A stretch of DNA of 64,000 nt from Rhodobacter flavimaris (GTDB lineage: Bacteria; Pseudomonadota; Alphaproteobacteria; Rhodobacterales; Rhodobacteraceae), in the NCBI RefSeq assembly GCF_021378075.1, contig NZ_JAJUOS010000009.1, forward strand, positions 62,001 to 126,000, given 5' to 3'. Every line of letters begins with the position of its first letter. Positions within the stretch are counted from its first letter, which is position 1. Below, piece by piece: positions 20,514 to 30,895 of the stretch. The notes under the pieces are model-generated. The model saw only the letters and a program-made list of their open reading frames with translations, was not told the origin of the DNA and searched no databases. The translations under genes and the position numbers were made by a program.

Positions 20514-22415
20514 TTAGGGGATCAGCTTGGCGATGATCAGATCGGCCGCCTCTTCGGGCGTCATCTGCGTGGTGTCGATGCGGATCTCGGGGCTGTCAGG
20601 CGCCTCGTAGGGCGAGTCGATCCCGGTGAAGTTCTTGAGCGCACCCGAGCGAGCCTTGGCGTAAAGCCCCTTCACGTCGCGCCCTTCGGCCACGGACAGC
20701 GGCGTGTCGATGAAGACCTCGACGAATTCGCCCGGCTGCATCATCGCGCGCACCATGTCGCGCTCGGCCCGGAAGGGTGAGATGAAGGCGGTGATCACGA
20801 TCAGGCCCGCGTCGGTCATCAGCTTGGCCACCTCGCCCACGCGGCGGATGTTCTCGACCCGGTCGGCGTCGGTGAAGCCCAGATCCTTGTTCAGCCCGTG
20901 GCGCACGTTGTCGCCGTCAAGCAGGAAGGTGTGGCGGTTCATCCGCGCGAGCTTCTTCTCGACGATGTTCGCGATGGTGGACTTGCCCGAGCCAGAAAGG
21001 CCGGTCATCCAGAGCACGGCGGGCTTTTGGTTCTTCATCCCGGCGTGATGGTCGCGGCCCAGATCGGTTGCCTGCCAATGGATGTTCTGCGCGCGGCGCA
21101 GCGCGAAGTGGATCATCCCGGCGGCGACCGTGTGGTTGGTCATCTTGTCGATCAGGATGAAGCCGCCTAGGTCGCGGTTTTCGGCATAGGGCGCGAAGGG
21201 GATGGCGCGGTCGGTCGTGATATTCGCCACGCCGATCGCGTTCAGATCCAGCGTTTTCGCGGCCAGATGCTCCATCGTGTTGACGTTGATCTGGAATTTC
21301 GGGTGCTGCACCGTCGCCGAGACGGTCTGCGTGCCGATCTTGAGCCAATAGGCGCGGCCCGGAACCATCTCGGTCTCATCCATCCAGACCACGGTGGCCT
21401 CGAACTGGTCGGCGACCTCAAGCGGCTCCTTGGCGGCGACGATCACCTGCCCGCGCGAGCAGTCGATCTCATCGGCAAGCGTGATGGTGACGGATTCGCC
21501 CGCAACGGCCTCGTCGCGGTCCCCGCCGAGGCTGACAATCCGCGCGACCGTCGAGGTCTTCCCCGAGGGCAGCACGCGCACCTCGTCGCCCAGGCGGACC
21601 GAGCCGCTGGCGATCAGCCCCGCGAAGCCGCGGAAGTCGAGATTGGGGCGGTTGACCCATTGCACCGGCATACGGAAGGGGCGCGCCTGATCCGAGGTTG
21701 CGTCCAGCTCGACCGTTTCAAGATGCGGGAGTAGCGCGGGGCCGGTGTACCACGGGGTGTTCTCGCTGAGCGCGGTGATGTTGTCGCCTTTGAAGCCCGA
21801 GATCGGCATGGCCACGAAATCTTCGATCCCGATGCTGGTGGCAAAGGCGCGGTAGTCGGCGACGATGGCGTCAAAGGTCGCCTGATCGTAGCCCACGAGG
21901 TCCATCTTGTTGACCGCGAGCACAATGTTGCGGATGCCGAGCTGATGCACCAGGTAGCTGTGGCGGCGGGTCTGCGTCAGCACGCCCTTGCGGGCATCGA
22001 TCAGGATCACGGCCAGATCGGCGGTCGAGGCGCCGGTCACCATGTTGCGGGTGTATTGTTCGTGGCCGGGGGTGTCGGCGACGATGAACTTGCGCTTTTC
22101 GGTCGCGAAGAAGCGATAGGCCACGTCGATGGTGATGCCCTGTTCGCGCTCGGCCGCGAGGCCATCCACCAGCAGCGCAAAGTCGATCTCTTGCCCCTGC
22201 GTGCCCACGCGCTTGCTGTCGGCCTCAAGCGCCGCCAGCTGGTCCTCGAAGATCATCTTGCTGTCGTAAAGCAGCCGCCCGATCAGCGTCGATTTGCCGT
22301 CATCGACCGAGCCGCAGGTGATGAAGCGCAGCATGGTCTTGTGCTGGTGCGCCTCAAGATAGGCGTCGATATCCTGGGCGATCAGCGCGTCGGTCTTGTA
22401 AACGGTGTCGGTCAT
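20514..22415 (-). CDS. cysNC: Bifunctional sulfate adenylyltransferase subunit 1 / APS kinase
   Basis: This 633-residue fusion has an EF-Tu-like GTPase half (G1 loop GSVDDGKST at 35-43, [12 protein letters not shown] and NKMD) and a C-terminal APS kinase with P-loop GLSGSGKST near residue 470. The first half drives ATP sulfurylase with CysD; the second phosphorylates adenosine phosphosulfate to PAPS. The fused form is also known as NodQ in rhizobia. ATG 22415 ([11 protein letters not shown]) is preferred over an in-frame TTG at 22433. It follows cysD by 46 bases in the same operon. Confidence 0.95.
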   Translation of the reverse strand: MTDTVYKTDALIAQDIDAYLEAHQHKTMLRFITCGSVDDGKSTLIGRLLYDSKMIFEDQLAALEADSKRVGTQGQEIDFALLVDGLAAEREQGITIDVAYRFFATEKRKFIVADTPGHEQYTRNMVTGASTADLAVILIDARKGVLTQTRRHSYLVHQLGIRNIVLAVNKMDLVGYDQATFDAIVADYRAFATSIGIEDFVAMPISGFKGDNITALSENTPWYTGPALLPHLETVELDATSDQARPFRMPVQWVNRPNLDFRGFAGLIASGSVRLGDEVRVLPSGKTSTVARIVSLGGDRDEAVAGESVTITLADEIDCSRGQVIVAAKEPLEVADQFEATVVWMDETEMVPGRAYWLKIGTQTVSATVQHPKFQINVNTMEHLAAKTLDLNAIGVANITTDRAIPFAPYAENRDLGGFILIDKMTNHTVAAGMIHFALRRAQNIHWQATDLGRDHHAGMKNQKPAVLWMTGLSGSGKSTIANIVEKKLARMNRHTFLLDGDNVRHGLNKDLGFTDADRVENIRRVGEVAKLMTDAGLIVITAFISPFRAERDMVRAMMQPGEFVEVFIDTPLSVAEGRDVKGLYAKARSGALKNFTGIDSPYEAPDSPEIRIDTTQMTPEEAADLIIAKLIP

Positions 22416-22461
22416 GGTCGTGTCTTCTCGCAAGCGGCCGGGGCCGGATGGGGGGAGGGGC

Positions 22462-23379
22462 TCAGAAATAGCCTTCCTGTTTCTTCTTCTCCATCGACGC
22501 GGCCTGATCGTGGTCGATCGCGCGTCCCTGGCGCTCGGATGTGGTGGTCAGGAGCATCTCCTGAATGACCTCGGGCAGCGTCTGCGCCTCGCTTTCGACG
22601 GCGCCGGTCAGCGGGTAGCAGCCAAGCGTGCGGAAGCGGACCGAGCGCATCACGGGTTCTTCGCCTTCGCGCAGCGGGAAGCGTTCATCATCGACCATCA
22701 GGATCAGCCCGTCGCGCACCACGGTCGGACGCGGGGCCGAGAAATAGAGCGGCACGATCTCGATCCCTTCGAGGTGGATGTATTGCCAGATGTCCAGCTC
22801 GGTCCAGTTCGAGATCGGGAAAACGCGCACGCTTTCGCCCTTGGCCTTGCGCGCGTTGTAAAGCCGCCAAAGCTCGGGGCGCTGGTTTTTCGGATCCCAA
22901 CGGTGATTGGCCGAGCGGAACGAGAACACGCGCTCCTTGGCACGGCTCTTTTCCTCGTCACGGCGGGCGCCGCCGAAGGCCACGTCGAAACCGTAATGAT
23001 CAAGCGCCTGCTTCAACCCTTCGGTCTTCCACATGTCCGTGTGCAGCGAGCCGTGGTCGAACGGGTTGATGCCCTTCGCCACCGCCTCGGGGTTTTGATA
23101 GACCAGCAACTCCATGCCAGCCGCCTTGGCCGCACGGTCGCGCAGCGCATACATGTCACGGAACTTCCAGGTCGTATCGACGTGAAGCAGCGGGAAGGGC
23201 GGCGGGGCCGGGTAGAAGGCCTTCTTCGCCAGATGCAGCATCACCGCGCTGTCCTTGCCCACGCTGTAAAGCATGACGGGGTTCTCGGCCTCGGCCACCA
23301 CTTCGCGCAGGATGTGGATGCTCTCGGCTTCGAGGCGTTGCAGATGGGTGAGGTTCTTGGTCATGGCGGCGCTTTGCAT
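22462..23379 (-). CDS. cysD: Sulfate adenylyltransferase subunit 2
   Basis: The 305-residue protein has the PP-loop [14 protein letters not shown] for ATP binding, and the family segments [12 protein letters not shown] and [12 protein letters not shown]. With the GTPase half of CysNC it makes adenosine phosphosulfate from sulfate and ATP. The ATG at 23379 gives [13 protein letters not shown]; a second in-frame ATG lies at 23364, and neither has a well-placed ribosome-binding site, so the exact start is open by five codons. Confidence 0.95.
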   Translation of the reverse strand: MQSAAMTKNLTHLQRLEAESIHILREVVAEAENPVMLYSVGKDSAVMLHLAKKAFYPAPPPFPLLHVDTTWKFRDMYALRDRAAKAAGMELLVYQNPEAVAKGINPFDHGSLHTDMWKTEGLKQALDHYGFDVAFGGARRDEEKSRAKERVFSFRSANHRWDPKNQRPELWRLYNARKAKGESVRVFPISNWTELDIWQYIHLEGIEIVPLYFSAPRPTVVRDGLILMVDDERFPLREGEEPVMRSVRFRTLGCYPLTGAVESEAQTLPEVIQEMLLTTTSERQGRAIDHDQAASMEKKKQEGYF

Positions 23380-23823
23380 CCCTCGGGTTCGTCTGGCGCT
23401 TTTCTATCAGCGGTCGCGCCGGAACGCACCTCTGTTTGGGGGGAGAGTTTTCGAGATTAATCGTTAACACCGGGATAATGGCCGCCTTTGCGTTGGAAAC
23501 GCCGAAGGTCGTTCCTGCCCTGTTTTCGAGCGCTTCTGACTCGGTGGCAGCAACGGTGCACGGAAAAATTGTATCAACACATACGATTTCGTGAATTCAA
23601 GGGTTGCGTCGCGGCAGGCGCGTAAGATAAGTTCGTCTCGTATCAGTGCTTTGTAGTAATTGAACCCGCGCGAACTGCGCCCTCCCTCTGCTGTCGCCAG
23701 AGGGTTAGAGGTGTGTTGCCGCGCGTAGCCTCGCCGTATCGGGGGGCGTCGGCTGCCTACAGGGGCCGATCGGGTCATGCGTCTTACGACAAGGCAATCC
23801 GACATTCCTGTAGGGAGCATGCT
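23380..23823. other. 444-bp intergenic region between cysD and the autotransporter gene
   Basis: The two flanking genes are divergent, so at least two promoters are expected here. The stretch is less GC-rich than coding DNA, with AT-rich patches at 23455-23480 and 23560-23600. A 7-bp hairpin lies at 23684-23704. No small gene with a credible start and codon use was found. The long minus-strand frame crossing this region is a shadow of the autotransporter gene. Confidence 0.5.
23684..23704. repeat. Small inverted repeat upstream of the autotransporter
   Basis: CCCTCTG and CAGAGGG pair around a 7-base loop, 120 bases before the GTG start. It may be an operator, or a 5'-leader hairpin if transcription begins upstream of it. 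Confidence 0.3.
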
Positions 23824-26028
23824 GTGAGCAGAGCTAGCAGAGCCATGTTTGCGACGGTGGCACCGATCGCGCTTTTTTCCATTCTTCCGGCACCGCTTTG
23901 GTCGGGCACCTTCGACGATCTGCCCGTGATCGAGGTGACCGGCGACGGCTATATCTTCGCCGATCCCGCCGAGGGCGTGCTTGAGCCGGGGCTGAAGGCG
24001 GTCACGCTGGAACCCAACGCCGATTACGACAACACCCAAAACCCGAGCGGCGTCGGCAACTGCCTGATGGCGAACAACCCCGACATCCTCTGCACCGCCC
24101 AACAGGGGGCGGGCAAGCGCATCAAGACGCGCCTGACCGGCAAGGATGGCATGGACATTCGACTGAGCACCCAGCCGAGCGAGGGCATCACCGAGTATTT
24201 CCTTTACGGCAAGACCTCGAACCTGACCGGCGCGCGGATCACCGGTTTCACCATCGAGTTCGGCACCGGAACGGGCGCGGATTTCGTGGCGATAGATCCG
24301 AGCGATCCGGCGACCGCCGCGCTCTTCGATCCTGACTTCAACCCTTATGCGAACCTGCCCGACGGGTTGTTTGGCGACGGTGGTCAGGAAGGCACCGGTA
24401 TCGGCTTCTTCGATGCCTCGGGCGCCGACATGACGGTCGAAACGGTCAACCCGGCGCTGAACCTCAGCGCGCTGTCGAACGCCACGCACACGACCTATTT
24501 CGGCGATGCGCTGCTTGATAACAGCATGGTGCCCGATGCCTATTTCTGGGATGTCACCGGCACCGAGATCGAATCCGACGAACCCGTTCTGGTCGCCTGG
24601 CATAACCTGTCCGAAGGCGCCTGGCTTTATGGCAACCTCGGGCTGGAACAGGGCGATCTGGACCTGCGTCTTGCCGCGCTGGCCGATAGCCTTGGCGTGA
24701 GCGTCGAGGCTCTGGCCTATACGCCGGGCGGTGCGCTGCCCGAAGAGGTCGTGGCGCTGATGGAGGGCAACGCGCTCTTCGAGGTCGATATCATCGAGGA
24801 TCTTCGCAACCTCAACCTCAACTTCATGATCGACCTTGGTGATGTTGCAGGCAATGAGGTGACGTTGCGCCTGACGCCGATCTTTGCCGATATCGTGCAG
24901 GAAACCCAAAGCGACTATCAATTCGTTACGGCGGCGCAACTCGATGCGGCGGCCAACGTGCCCTATTTCGATCTAGGCAATGCCGAGGAATACCAGTCCG
25001 CCATCGCCGCGATCCTCGCTCTGGACGCACCCGAGCAGGCCGAGGCGCTGGAGCGCACGGGTTTCAGCTTCCTCTCCGCCTTCAGCGGGCTTGGCTTCGA
25101 GATGGGCCGCGCGCAGGTTCTGGCGTTCGACGGGCTTGGCGCCGAAAGCGGCTCGGACGGGGCGGTTCTGTCCTCGAAGGGGCTGCCGAACGGCTGGATG
25201 CTGGGCGCCGACACCTATGGTTTCGTCAGCCTCCAGGGCCAAGCCGCAAGCTATGAAAGCACCGCGAACGGCATCGGCTACGACGTGGACAGCTTCGGCG
25301 TGAACGGCGGTGTCGAGCGCATGATCGACCCGACCCTGTCGGTGGGCGTCATGATCGGCGCGGCCAGCGCCACGAGCGACGCCTATAACGACCGCGGCGA
25401 GATCGACGCCAAGGGCTATTCCCTCGCGCTCTTCGGCCGCAAGGCCTTTGGCGAGGGCGGCACCGTCCAGGCGATTCTGGGCTATCAGGATCTGTCCTTC
25501 GACACCGCGCGCAACGTCATGGACCTGACGGCGAAGGGCGAGACCGATGGCTCGCAGATCTTCGCGGCGATCAAGGCCGATTACATGTTCGAGCGCGGTG
25601 CCCTGCGGTGGGGCCCGATGGCCGGGATCGAGTATTACCACCAGAAGGTCGACGGCTTCACCGAAACCGGCGCCGACGCCTGGAACCTTGCGATCGGCGA
25701 TCAGTCGGGCGACGTGACGGTGGCTTCGCTTGGGGTGAAGGGGGACTATCGCCTTAACGCCTCGGACAGCCGCCTGACCGCGAGCCTGTCCTACAACAGC
25801 GCCTCGGGCGACGATCAACTGATCCGGTCGGGCTTTGTCGGCCTGCCGGGCGGCGTGGTGCCGGTCGATGGTTTCGATCAGGACTGGGTCGACGTGGCTG
25901 TTGGCTTCTCGTCCTCGCTGCCGGTCTCGAATGGCAAGGGCGCGCGTATCCAGGGCGGCTATGTCGGCTCGTTCGGCGACGATTACGAGAACCACGCAGT
26001 GCAGGTCGCGCTGAAGATGGCGTTCTGA
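23824..26028 (+). CDS. Autotransporter (type Va) with C-terminal beta-barrel
   Basis: The 734-residue protein has an N-terminal signal peptide (hydrophobic VAPIALFSILPAPLW), a passenger of about 420 residues, and a C-terminal autotransporter barrel of about 280 residues made of alternating strands and ending in VALKMAF, with the terminal Phe required for outer-membrane assembly. The passenger lacks the obvious repeats of adhesins; its GFTIEFGTGTG segment and CLMANNPDILC cysteine pair recall choice-of-anchor-type secreted domains, but I cannot name it firmly. GTG 23824 is chosen because GGGAG precedes it by 6 bases; ATG 23845 is the alternative. Confidence 0.8.
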   Translation: MSRASRAMFATVAPIALFSILPAPLWSGTFDDLPVIEVTGDGYIFADPAEGVLEPGLKAVTLEPNADYDNTQNPSGVGNCLMANNPDILCTAQQGAGKRIKTRLTGKDGMDIRLSTQPSEGITEYFLYGKTSNLTGARITGFTIEFGTGTGADFVAIDPSDPATAALFDPDFNPYANLPDGLFGDGGQEGTGIGFFDASGADMTVETVNPALNLSALSNATHTTYFGDALLDNSMVPDAYFWDVTGTEIESDEPVLVAWHNLSEGAWLYGNLGLEQGDLDLRLAALADSLGVSVEALAYTPGGALPEEVVALMEGNALFEVDIIEDLRNLNLNFMIDLGDVAGNEVTLRLTPIFADIVQETQSDYQFVTAAQLDAAANVPYFDLGNAEEYQSAIAAILALDAPEQAEALERTGFSFLSAFSGLGFEMGRAQVLAFDGLGAESGSDGAVLSSKGLPNGWMLGADTYGFVSLQGQAASYESTANGIGYDVDSFGVNGGVERMIDPTLSVGVMIGAASATSDAYNDRGEIDAKGYSLALFGRKAFGEGGTVQAILGYQDLSFDTARNVMDLTAKGETDGSQIFAAIKADYMFERGALRWGPMAGIEYYHQKVDGFTETGADAWNLAIGDQSGDVTVASLGVKGDYRLNASDSRLTASLSYNSASGDDQLIRSGFVGLPGGVVPVDGFDQDWVDVAVGFSSSLPVSNGKGARIQGGYVGSFGDDYENHAVQVALKMAF

Positions 26029-26128
26029 GCACATGGAGAAGCTGTCGTCGTTTGAGTGGCGGGCGAGAGGATGCTTCCCACCGGCTGCTCTCCGTGTCGA
26101 TATCTTGTCACATTCGCTCTAAATTTTC

Positions 26129-26149
26129 GGGTGGCCCACGTGGCCGCCC
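26129..26149 (+). terminator. Possible terminator after the autotransporter
   Basis: GGGTGGCC and GGCCGCCC form an 8-bp stem with one G-T pair around CACGT, flanked by AAATTTT on the left and ATTTAAATT on the right. The T-tract is short, so this could also be an operator for the next gene. Confidence 0.35.
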
Positions 26150-26278
26150 ATTTAAATTGGTGCCTCATCCTGCGTGTGCCCTGAGTCATGGGACAAACTT
26201 CTTGATTGTGTGCCGCCGCCGCCGCTAGGACTTGGGCCAGCAAGGCAAAATTGTTAGGCCGAAGACAGGGGTGCACGA

Positions 26279-27268
26279 TTGGCTGAATACGAGTGGTATC
26301 GCACGTGGGTTTCTGAAGCGACCGGAGCAGCGCGGGCGGATTCCGAGCTGATCGTCGTTTGGTTCGATACCGTCGCGCCGAGCGATCCTTCGGGCTACGA
26401 CCTGATCATCATCGATGTTGACGGCGACGGCAAGATTTCGCCCGACGAATGGGAAGATGCGACCGGTGCGAGCGGCACGAAGTTTCGTGGCGATAACACG
26501 AGCGACAGCCTCTACAACCCCGAGCCGTCACTGGGTAAATCGGATGGCTATCTCTACACGACCTATCCGATCGATGCGGGTGACACCGGGTTGCTCGACG
26601 ATATGGTCAGCGATTTTGTTCCGGTCTATCCGCAGACGCTTGATCCGAATATGCCCTGCTTCGCACGCGGCACCTGGATCGACGTTCCAGGCGGGCGTCG
26701 TCTGGTCGAAGATTTGCGCATCGGCGATGAGGTTCTGACTGCCGCCGGGAGCGTGGAGGAGATCCGCTGGATCGGGTCTCGTCGCCTGACGCGCGAGCTG
26801 CGCGAGCGTCCGCACCTGCGGCCGATCCGCATCTCGGCGGGTGCCTTGGGGCCGGGTATTCCCTCCGAGGATCTCATCGTTTCGCCTCAGCACCGGGTGC
26901 TTGTCCGCTCGCCCATCGCGCAGCGCATGTTCGAGGCTGACCAGGTTCTGGTGCCTGCCAAGCATCTTCTTGGGTATCCCGGCGTCGCCATCGTCGAGGA
27001 CCTCGATGAGGTCGAGTATTTTCACATCCTGCTCGATGCGCATGAAATCCTGATCTCGAACGGAGCCGAGACGGAGTCGCTCTATCTCGGGCCGCAGTTC
27101 CTGAAGACCGCCGGCAGAGCCGCGCTGCGCGAGATCCGCGAGATTTTCCCCGATCTCGAAGATGAAATCCGCCCCTTTGCCCATCCGGTGATTGGGTCGC
27201 GCCACGGGCGCAAGCTGGCCGAGCGGCATCTGCGCAATCGCAAACCCCTGACCGTTCCGCGTGGCTGA
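26279..27268 (+). CDS. Hint-domain protein with EF-hand-like loop
   Basis: The 329-residue protein has a canonical EF-hand loop DVDGDGKISPDE at residues 46-57, then a Hint module starting at Cys127 (CFARGTWIDVPGGRRLVEDLR, then VSPQHRVLV and HILLDAHEILISNG). Hint_2 domains are common in Rhodobacteraceae proteins with calcium-binding repeats and are thought to self-process, although no clear splicing junction is visible here. There is no Sec signal; relatives with such architectures are often secreted by type I systems. The start is TTG 26279, because no in-frame ATG gives the N-terminal domain. The C-terminus is basic (RHGRKLAERHLRNRK). Confidence 0.78.
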   Translation: MAEYEWYRTWVSEATGAARADSELIVVWFDTVAPSDPSGYDLIIIDVDGDGKISPDEWEDATGASGTKFRGDNTSDSLYNPEPSLGKSDGYLYTTYPIDAGDTGLLDDMVSDFVPVYPQTLDPNMPCFARGTWIDVPGGRRLVEDLRIGDEVLTAAGSVEEIRWIGSRRLTRELRERPHLRPIRISAGALGPGIPSEDLIVSPQHRVLVRSPIAQRMFEADQVLVPAKHLLGYPGVAIVEDLDEVEYFHILLDAHEILISNGAETESLYLGPQFLKTAGRAALREIREIFPDLEDEIRPFAHPVIGSRHGRKLAERHLRNRKPLTVPRG

Positions 27269-27485
27269 TCCGCCCGCAGGGCGCCGCCCCTTCGCGCCGA
27301 CTGCACATTTGACGCAGTTGCACGAGGGATGCGGGCGCCTATGTTTCAAGGGCCTTGACGACACCCCCGGTACAGGAAAGAAACAGGTCCAATTTCCGCG
27401 CCGCGGCGGCCGGAAACGAGGGGGGCTGGAACGTGTCACCGTACTTTGACTTTCCCGACCGCTGTTTTCCGGATAGGAGACTCCC

Positions 27486-29777
27486 ATGAAATTTCGCTTT
27501 CCCATCGTCATCATCGACGAGGACTTCCGTTCGGAAAACTCGTCCGGTCTGGGTATTCGCGCTCTGGCGGAAGCCATCGAGAACGAAGGGTTCGAAGTGC
27601 TGGGGGTGACCAGCTACGGTGACCTTTCGCAATTCGCGCAGCAGCAGTCCCGCGCCTCGGCCTTCGTGCTTTCGGTCGATGACGAGGAGTTCACCCCGGG
27701 CCCCGAGCTTGACCCCGCGATCATCCGCCTGCGCGACTTCATCGAGGAAGTGCGCTGGAAGAACGCCGATGTGCCGATCTATGTGCATGGCGAAACCAAG
27801 ACCGCGCGGCACCTGCCCAACGACATCCTGCGCGAGTTGCACGGCTTCATCCACATGTTCGAGGATACGCCCGACTTCGTCGCCAAGCACATCATCCGCG
27901 AGGCGAAGGGCTATCTGGAAGGCATCCAGCCGCCGTTCTTCCGCGCGCTTCTGGATTACGCCGAGGATGGCTCCTATTCTTGGCACTGCCCGGGGCATTC
28001 GGGGGGCGTGGCCTTCCTGAAAAGCCCGATCGGCCAGATGTATCACCAGTTCTACGGCGAGAACATGCTGCGCGCCGATGTGTGCAACGCGGTCGAGGAA
28101 CTCGGCCAGTTGCTGGACCATAACGGCGCCATCGGCGCGTCCGAGCGTAACGCCGCGCGGATCTTCAATGCCGATCACTGCTTCTTCGTGACGAATGGCA
28201 CCTCGACCTCGAACAAGATGGTTTGGCACCACACGGTCGCGCCCGGCGATGTGGTCGTGGTGGACCGCAACTGCCACAAGTCGATCCTGCATTCGATCAT
28301 CATGACCGGCGCGATCCCGGTCTTCCTGCGCCCGACGCGCAACCATTACGGCATCATCGGCCCGATCCCGCATGCCGAGTTCGAGATCGAGTCGATCAAG
28401 GCCAAGATCCGCGCCAACCCGCTGCTGGAAGGCTACGACGCCGAAACGGTCAAGCCGCGCATCATGACGCTGACGCAATCGACCTATGACGGGGTGCTTT
28501 ACAACACCGAGGTCATCAAGGGGATGCTCGACGGTTATGTCGAGAACCTGCATTTCGACGAGGCATGGCTACCCCACGCGGCCTTCCACCCGTTCTACGG
28601 CACCTATCACGCGATGGGCCGCAAGCGCGGGCGTACCAAGCATTCGGTGACCTACGCGACGCAGTCGATCCACAAGCTGCTGGCGGGGATCAGCCAGGCC
28701 AGCCACGTTCTGGTGCAGGACAGCCAGGACACCAAGCTCGACCGGCATCTGTTCAACGAATCCTACCTGATGCACACCTCGACAAGCCCGCAATATTCGA
28801 TCATCGCCAGCTGCGACGTGGCCGCCGCGATGATGGAGCCGCCGGGCGGCACCGCGCTGGTTGAGGAAAGCATCCTTGAGGCGCTCGACTTCCGCCGTGC
28901 GATGCGCAAGGTCGATGAGGAATTCGGCGAGGACGACTGGTGGTTCCAGGTCTGGGGCCCCGAGGCGCTGGAAGAGGAAGGCATAGGACGCAACAAGGAC
29001 TGGGTTCTGCGTCGAACCGACGAGGACGGCGTTCAACTGGCCGATGGTGAGGACAGCTGGCACGGCTTTGGCGACATGGCGCCCGGCTTCAACATGCTCG
29101 ACCCGATCAAGGCCACGATCATCACGCCCGGTCTCAACCTCGACGGGCGGTTCGAGCCGACCGGCATCCCGGCCTCGATCGTCACCAAATACCTGGCAGA
29201 GCATGGCGTCGTGGTCGAGAAGACCGGGCTTTACAGCTTCTTCATCATGTTCACCATCGGCATCACCAAGGGCCGCTGGAACACGCTTCTGGCGGCGTTG
29301 CAGCAGTTCAAGGACGACCACGCCAAGAACCAGCCGATGTGGCGCGTCATGCCCGAGTTCTGCGCAAGCCAGAAACGCTATGAGCAGATGGGCCTGCGCG
29401 ATCTGTGCGATCACGTCCACACGCTTTATGCCAAGTATGACGTGGCGATCCTGTCCACCGACATCTACCTGAGCGACCACACCCCCGCGATGAAGCCAAG
29501 CGATGCATTCTCGCATATCGCGCGCCGCACCACGCAGCGCGTGCCGATCGACGAGTTGGAAGGGCGCATCACCACCAGCCTCGTGACGCCCTATCCGCCG
29601 GGGATCCCGCTGCTTATTCCGGGTGAGGTCTTCAACAAGAAGATCGTCGAATACCTCAAGTTCAACCGCGAATTCGCGCGCGAATGCCCGGGCTTCGAGA
29701 CGGATATCCACGGCCTTGTGCAAGAGGTCGGGCCTGACGGGCTGGTGCATTACTTCGCCGATTGCGTCGCCGAGTGA
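27486..29777 (+). CDS. Orn/Lys/Arg decarboxylase, large inducible type
   Basis: The 763-residue protein has an N-terminal response-regulator-like wing (FPIVIIDEDF), a PLP domain with the lysine in TQSIHKLLAG (Lys397) and SWHCPGHSGG, and a long C-terminal domain. This matches the fold-type I acid-inducible arginine, lysine and ornithine decarboxylases (AdiA, CadA, SpeF). Length and segments such as VWHHTVAPGD fit an arginine or lysine decarboxylase best; the substrate is not settled by sequence. Decarboxylation consumes protons, and the amine may enter polyamine synthesis. No antiporter gene adjoins it, unlike adiAC and cadBA. A terminator follows. Confidence 0.85.
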   Translation: MKFRFPIVIIDEDFRSENSSGLGIRALAEAIENEGFEVLGVTSYGDLSQFAQQQSRASAFVLSVDDEEFTPGPELDPAIIRLRDFIEEVRWKNADVPIYVHGETKTARHLPNDILRELHGFIHMFEDTPDFVAKHIIREAKGYLEGIQPPFFRALLDYAEDGSYSWHCPGHSGGVAFLKSPIGQMYHQFYGENMLRADVCNAVEELGQLLDHNGAIGASERNAARIFNADHCFFVTNGTSTSNKMVWHHTVAPGDVVVVDRNCHKSILHSIIMTGAIPVFLRPTRNHYGIIGPIPHAEFEIESIKAKIRANPLLEGYDAETVKPRIMTLTQSTYDGVLYNTEVIKGMLDGYVENLHFDEAWLPHAAFHPFYGTYHAMGRKRGRTKHSVTYATQSIHKLLAGISQASHVLVQDSQDTKLDRHLFNESYLMHTSTSPQYSIIASCDVAAAMMEPPGGTALVEESILEALDFRRAMRKVDEEFGEDDWWFQVWGPEALEEEGIGRNKDWVLRRTDEDGVQLADGEDSWHGFGDMAPGFNMLDPIKATIITPGLNLDGRFEPTGIPASIVTKYLAEHGVVVEKTGLYSFFIMFTIGITKGRWNTLLAALQQFKDDHAKNQPMWRVMPEFCASQKRYEQMGLRDLCDHVHTLYAKYDVAILSTDIYLSDHTPAMKPSDAFSHIARRTTQRVPIDELEGRITTSLVTPYPPGIPLLIPGEVFNKKIVEYLKFNREFARECPGFETDIHGLVQEVGPDGLVHYFADCVAE

Positions 29778-29790
29778 TAACAGCGACGGC

Positions 29791-29819
29791 ACGCATCCCG
29801 CCCGCCTGGCGGGGTGCGT
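29791..29819 (+). terminator. Rho-independent terminator after the decarboxylase
   Basis: ACGCATCCCGCC and GGCGGGGTGCGT make a 12-bp stem with one G-T pair and a 5-base loop, followed by CTTTCTTT. It lies 14 bases after the decarboxylase stop. Confidence 0.85.
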
Positions 29820-29884
29820 CTTTCTTTGTCGCCGTGGCCGCGACTTGCTAGGATAGGCGCCAGAACAGGCTCCAAGGGGCATCC

Positions 29885-30790
29885 ATGGATATCGGTTGGC
29901 TCGAAGATTTTCTCGCCCTTGCCGAGCTGCGCAACTTTACCCGCGCGGCCGAGTTCCGAAATGTCAGCCAGGCCGCGTTTTCGCGCCGCATCCAGTCGCT
30001 CGAAAACTGGTTGGGGACGGGGCTGATCGTGAAGGGCTCGCAACCCGTACGCCTGACCGAGGCGGGCGAGCAGTTTCGCGAAACCGCGCAGGTCTCGGTC
30101 GAGCGGCTGCTGGAGACGCGCGCCTCGATCCGCGGGAGCCAGTTCGACGCCATGAGCCAGATCCGTCTGGCCATGCCCAACGTGCTGGCCCGGTCCGAGT
30201 TCAAGCGCATTCTGGGGGTGATCGGGCCGCGCACCAAGACCTCGTTTTCGGTCATCGTCGGCACCACAAGCGAGGTGACCGCGCGCTATCTGGCGGGTGA
30301 TGCCGATATCCTCTTCGCGCATGACGCGCCCGCGCTGCCCACGCATGAGGCGCTTTCCAGCCACGAACGCCTTGCCCTGCGCCGCGACCGGTTTCTGCCC
30401 TATGCCACGCGCGATGCGGCGGCGCGCGAACGCTTCGGCTTTCCGGGCACGCCGGGGCAGCCCTTCCCGCTGATCGCCTATTCGCAGCGGGCCTATTTCG
30501 CGCGGCTTTTCGAGCATGTTCTGGAACGCGCGCCGCACCGCCCGAGCTACAAGGTCACGGTGCAATGCGATATGTCGGACGTCCTCAAAGAGGTGATCGT
30601 GGCGGGCTACGGCGTCGGCTGGCTGCCGCAAAGCACGGTGGACGCAGCCAGCGCCGAGCAGATCGCACCGGTCGATGAAAAGGACTGGGCGATGGAGCTT
30701 GATATCTGCGCCTTCCGCCCGCGTCACCCGCTTGGCCCCAAGATCGAGGCGGTGTGGGAGGCCCTTTGCGCCTCGGTCTCGCAGGGCTGA
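29885..30790 (+). CDS. LysR-family transcriptional regulator
   Basis: The 301-residue protein has an N-terminal helix-turn-helix (WLEDFLALAELRNFTRAAEFRNVSQAAFSRRIQSLE) and a C-terminal effector domain ending around GYGVGWLPQST. It stands between the decarboxylase and the aspartase on the same strand and could regulate either; the 105 bases before aspA are a plausible target. It probably has its own promoter, because a terminator precedes it. An amino acid is the likely effector by context only. Confidence 0.88.
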   Translation: MDIGWLEDFLALAELRNFTRAAEFRNVSQAAFSRRIQSLENWLGTGLIVKGSQPVRLTEAGEQFRETAQVSVERLLETRASIRGSQFDAMSQIRLAMPNVLARSEFKRILGVIGPRTKTSFSVIVGTTSEVTARYLAGDADILFAHDAPALPTHEALSSHERLALRRDRFLPYATRDAAARERFGFPGTPGQPFPLIAYSQRAYFARLFEHVLERAPHRPSYKVTVQCDMSDVLKEVIVAGYGVGWLPQSTVDAASAEQIAPVDEKDWAMELDICAFRPRHPLGPKIEAVWEALCASVSQG

Positions 30791-30895
30791 TGCAAGCCCT
30801 GCATGGGCCATGCGACATCCGCATTGGACTTGCGCGCCCGCGTGACGCTTTTGTGTCGGCAAGCTGCATCGTGCAGCGCGATACAGGAGAAAAAC

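Noticed and set aside
23464..24939. 491-residue minus-strand frame over the autotransporter start
   Set aside because: It overlaps a supported gene and has low-complexity composition with no family match.
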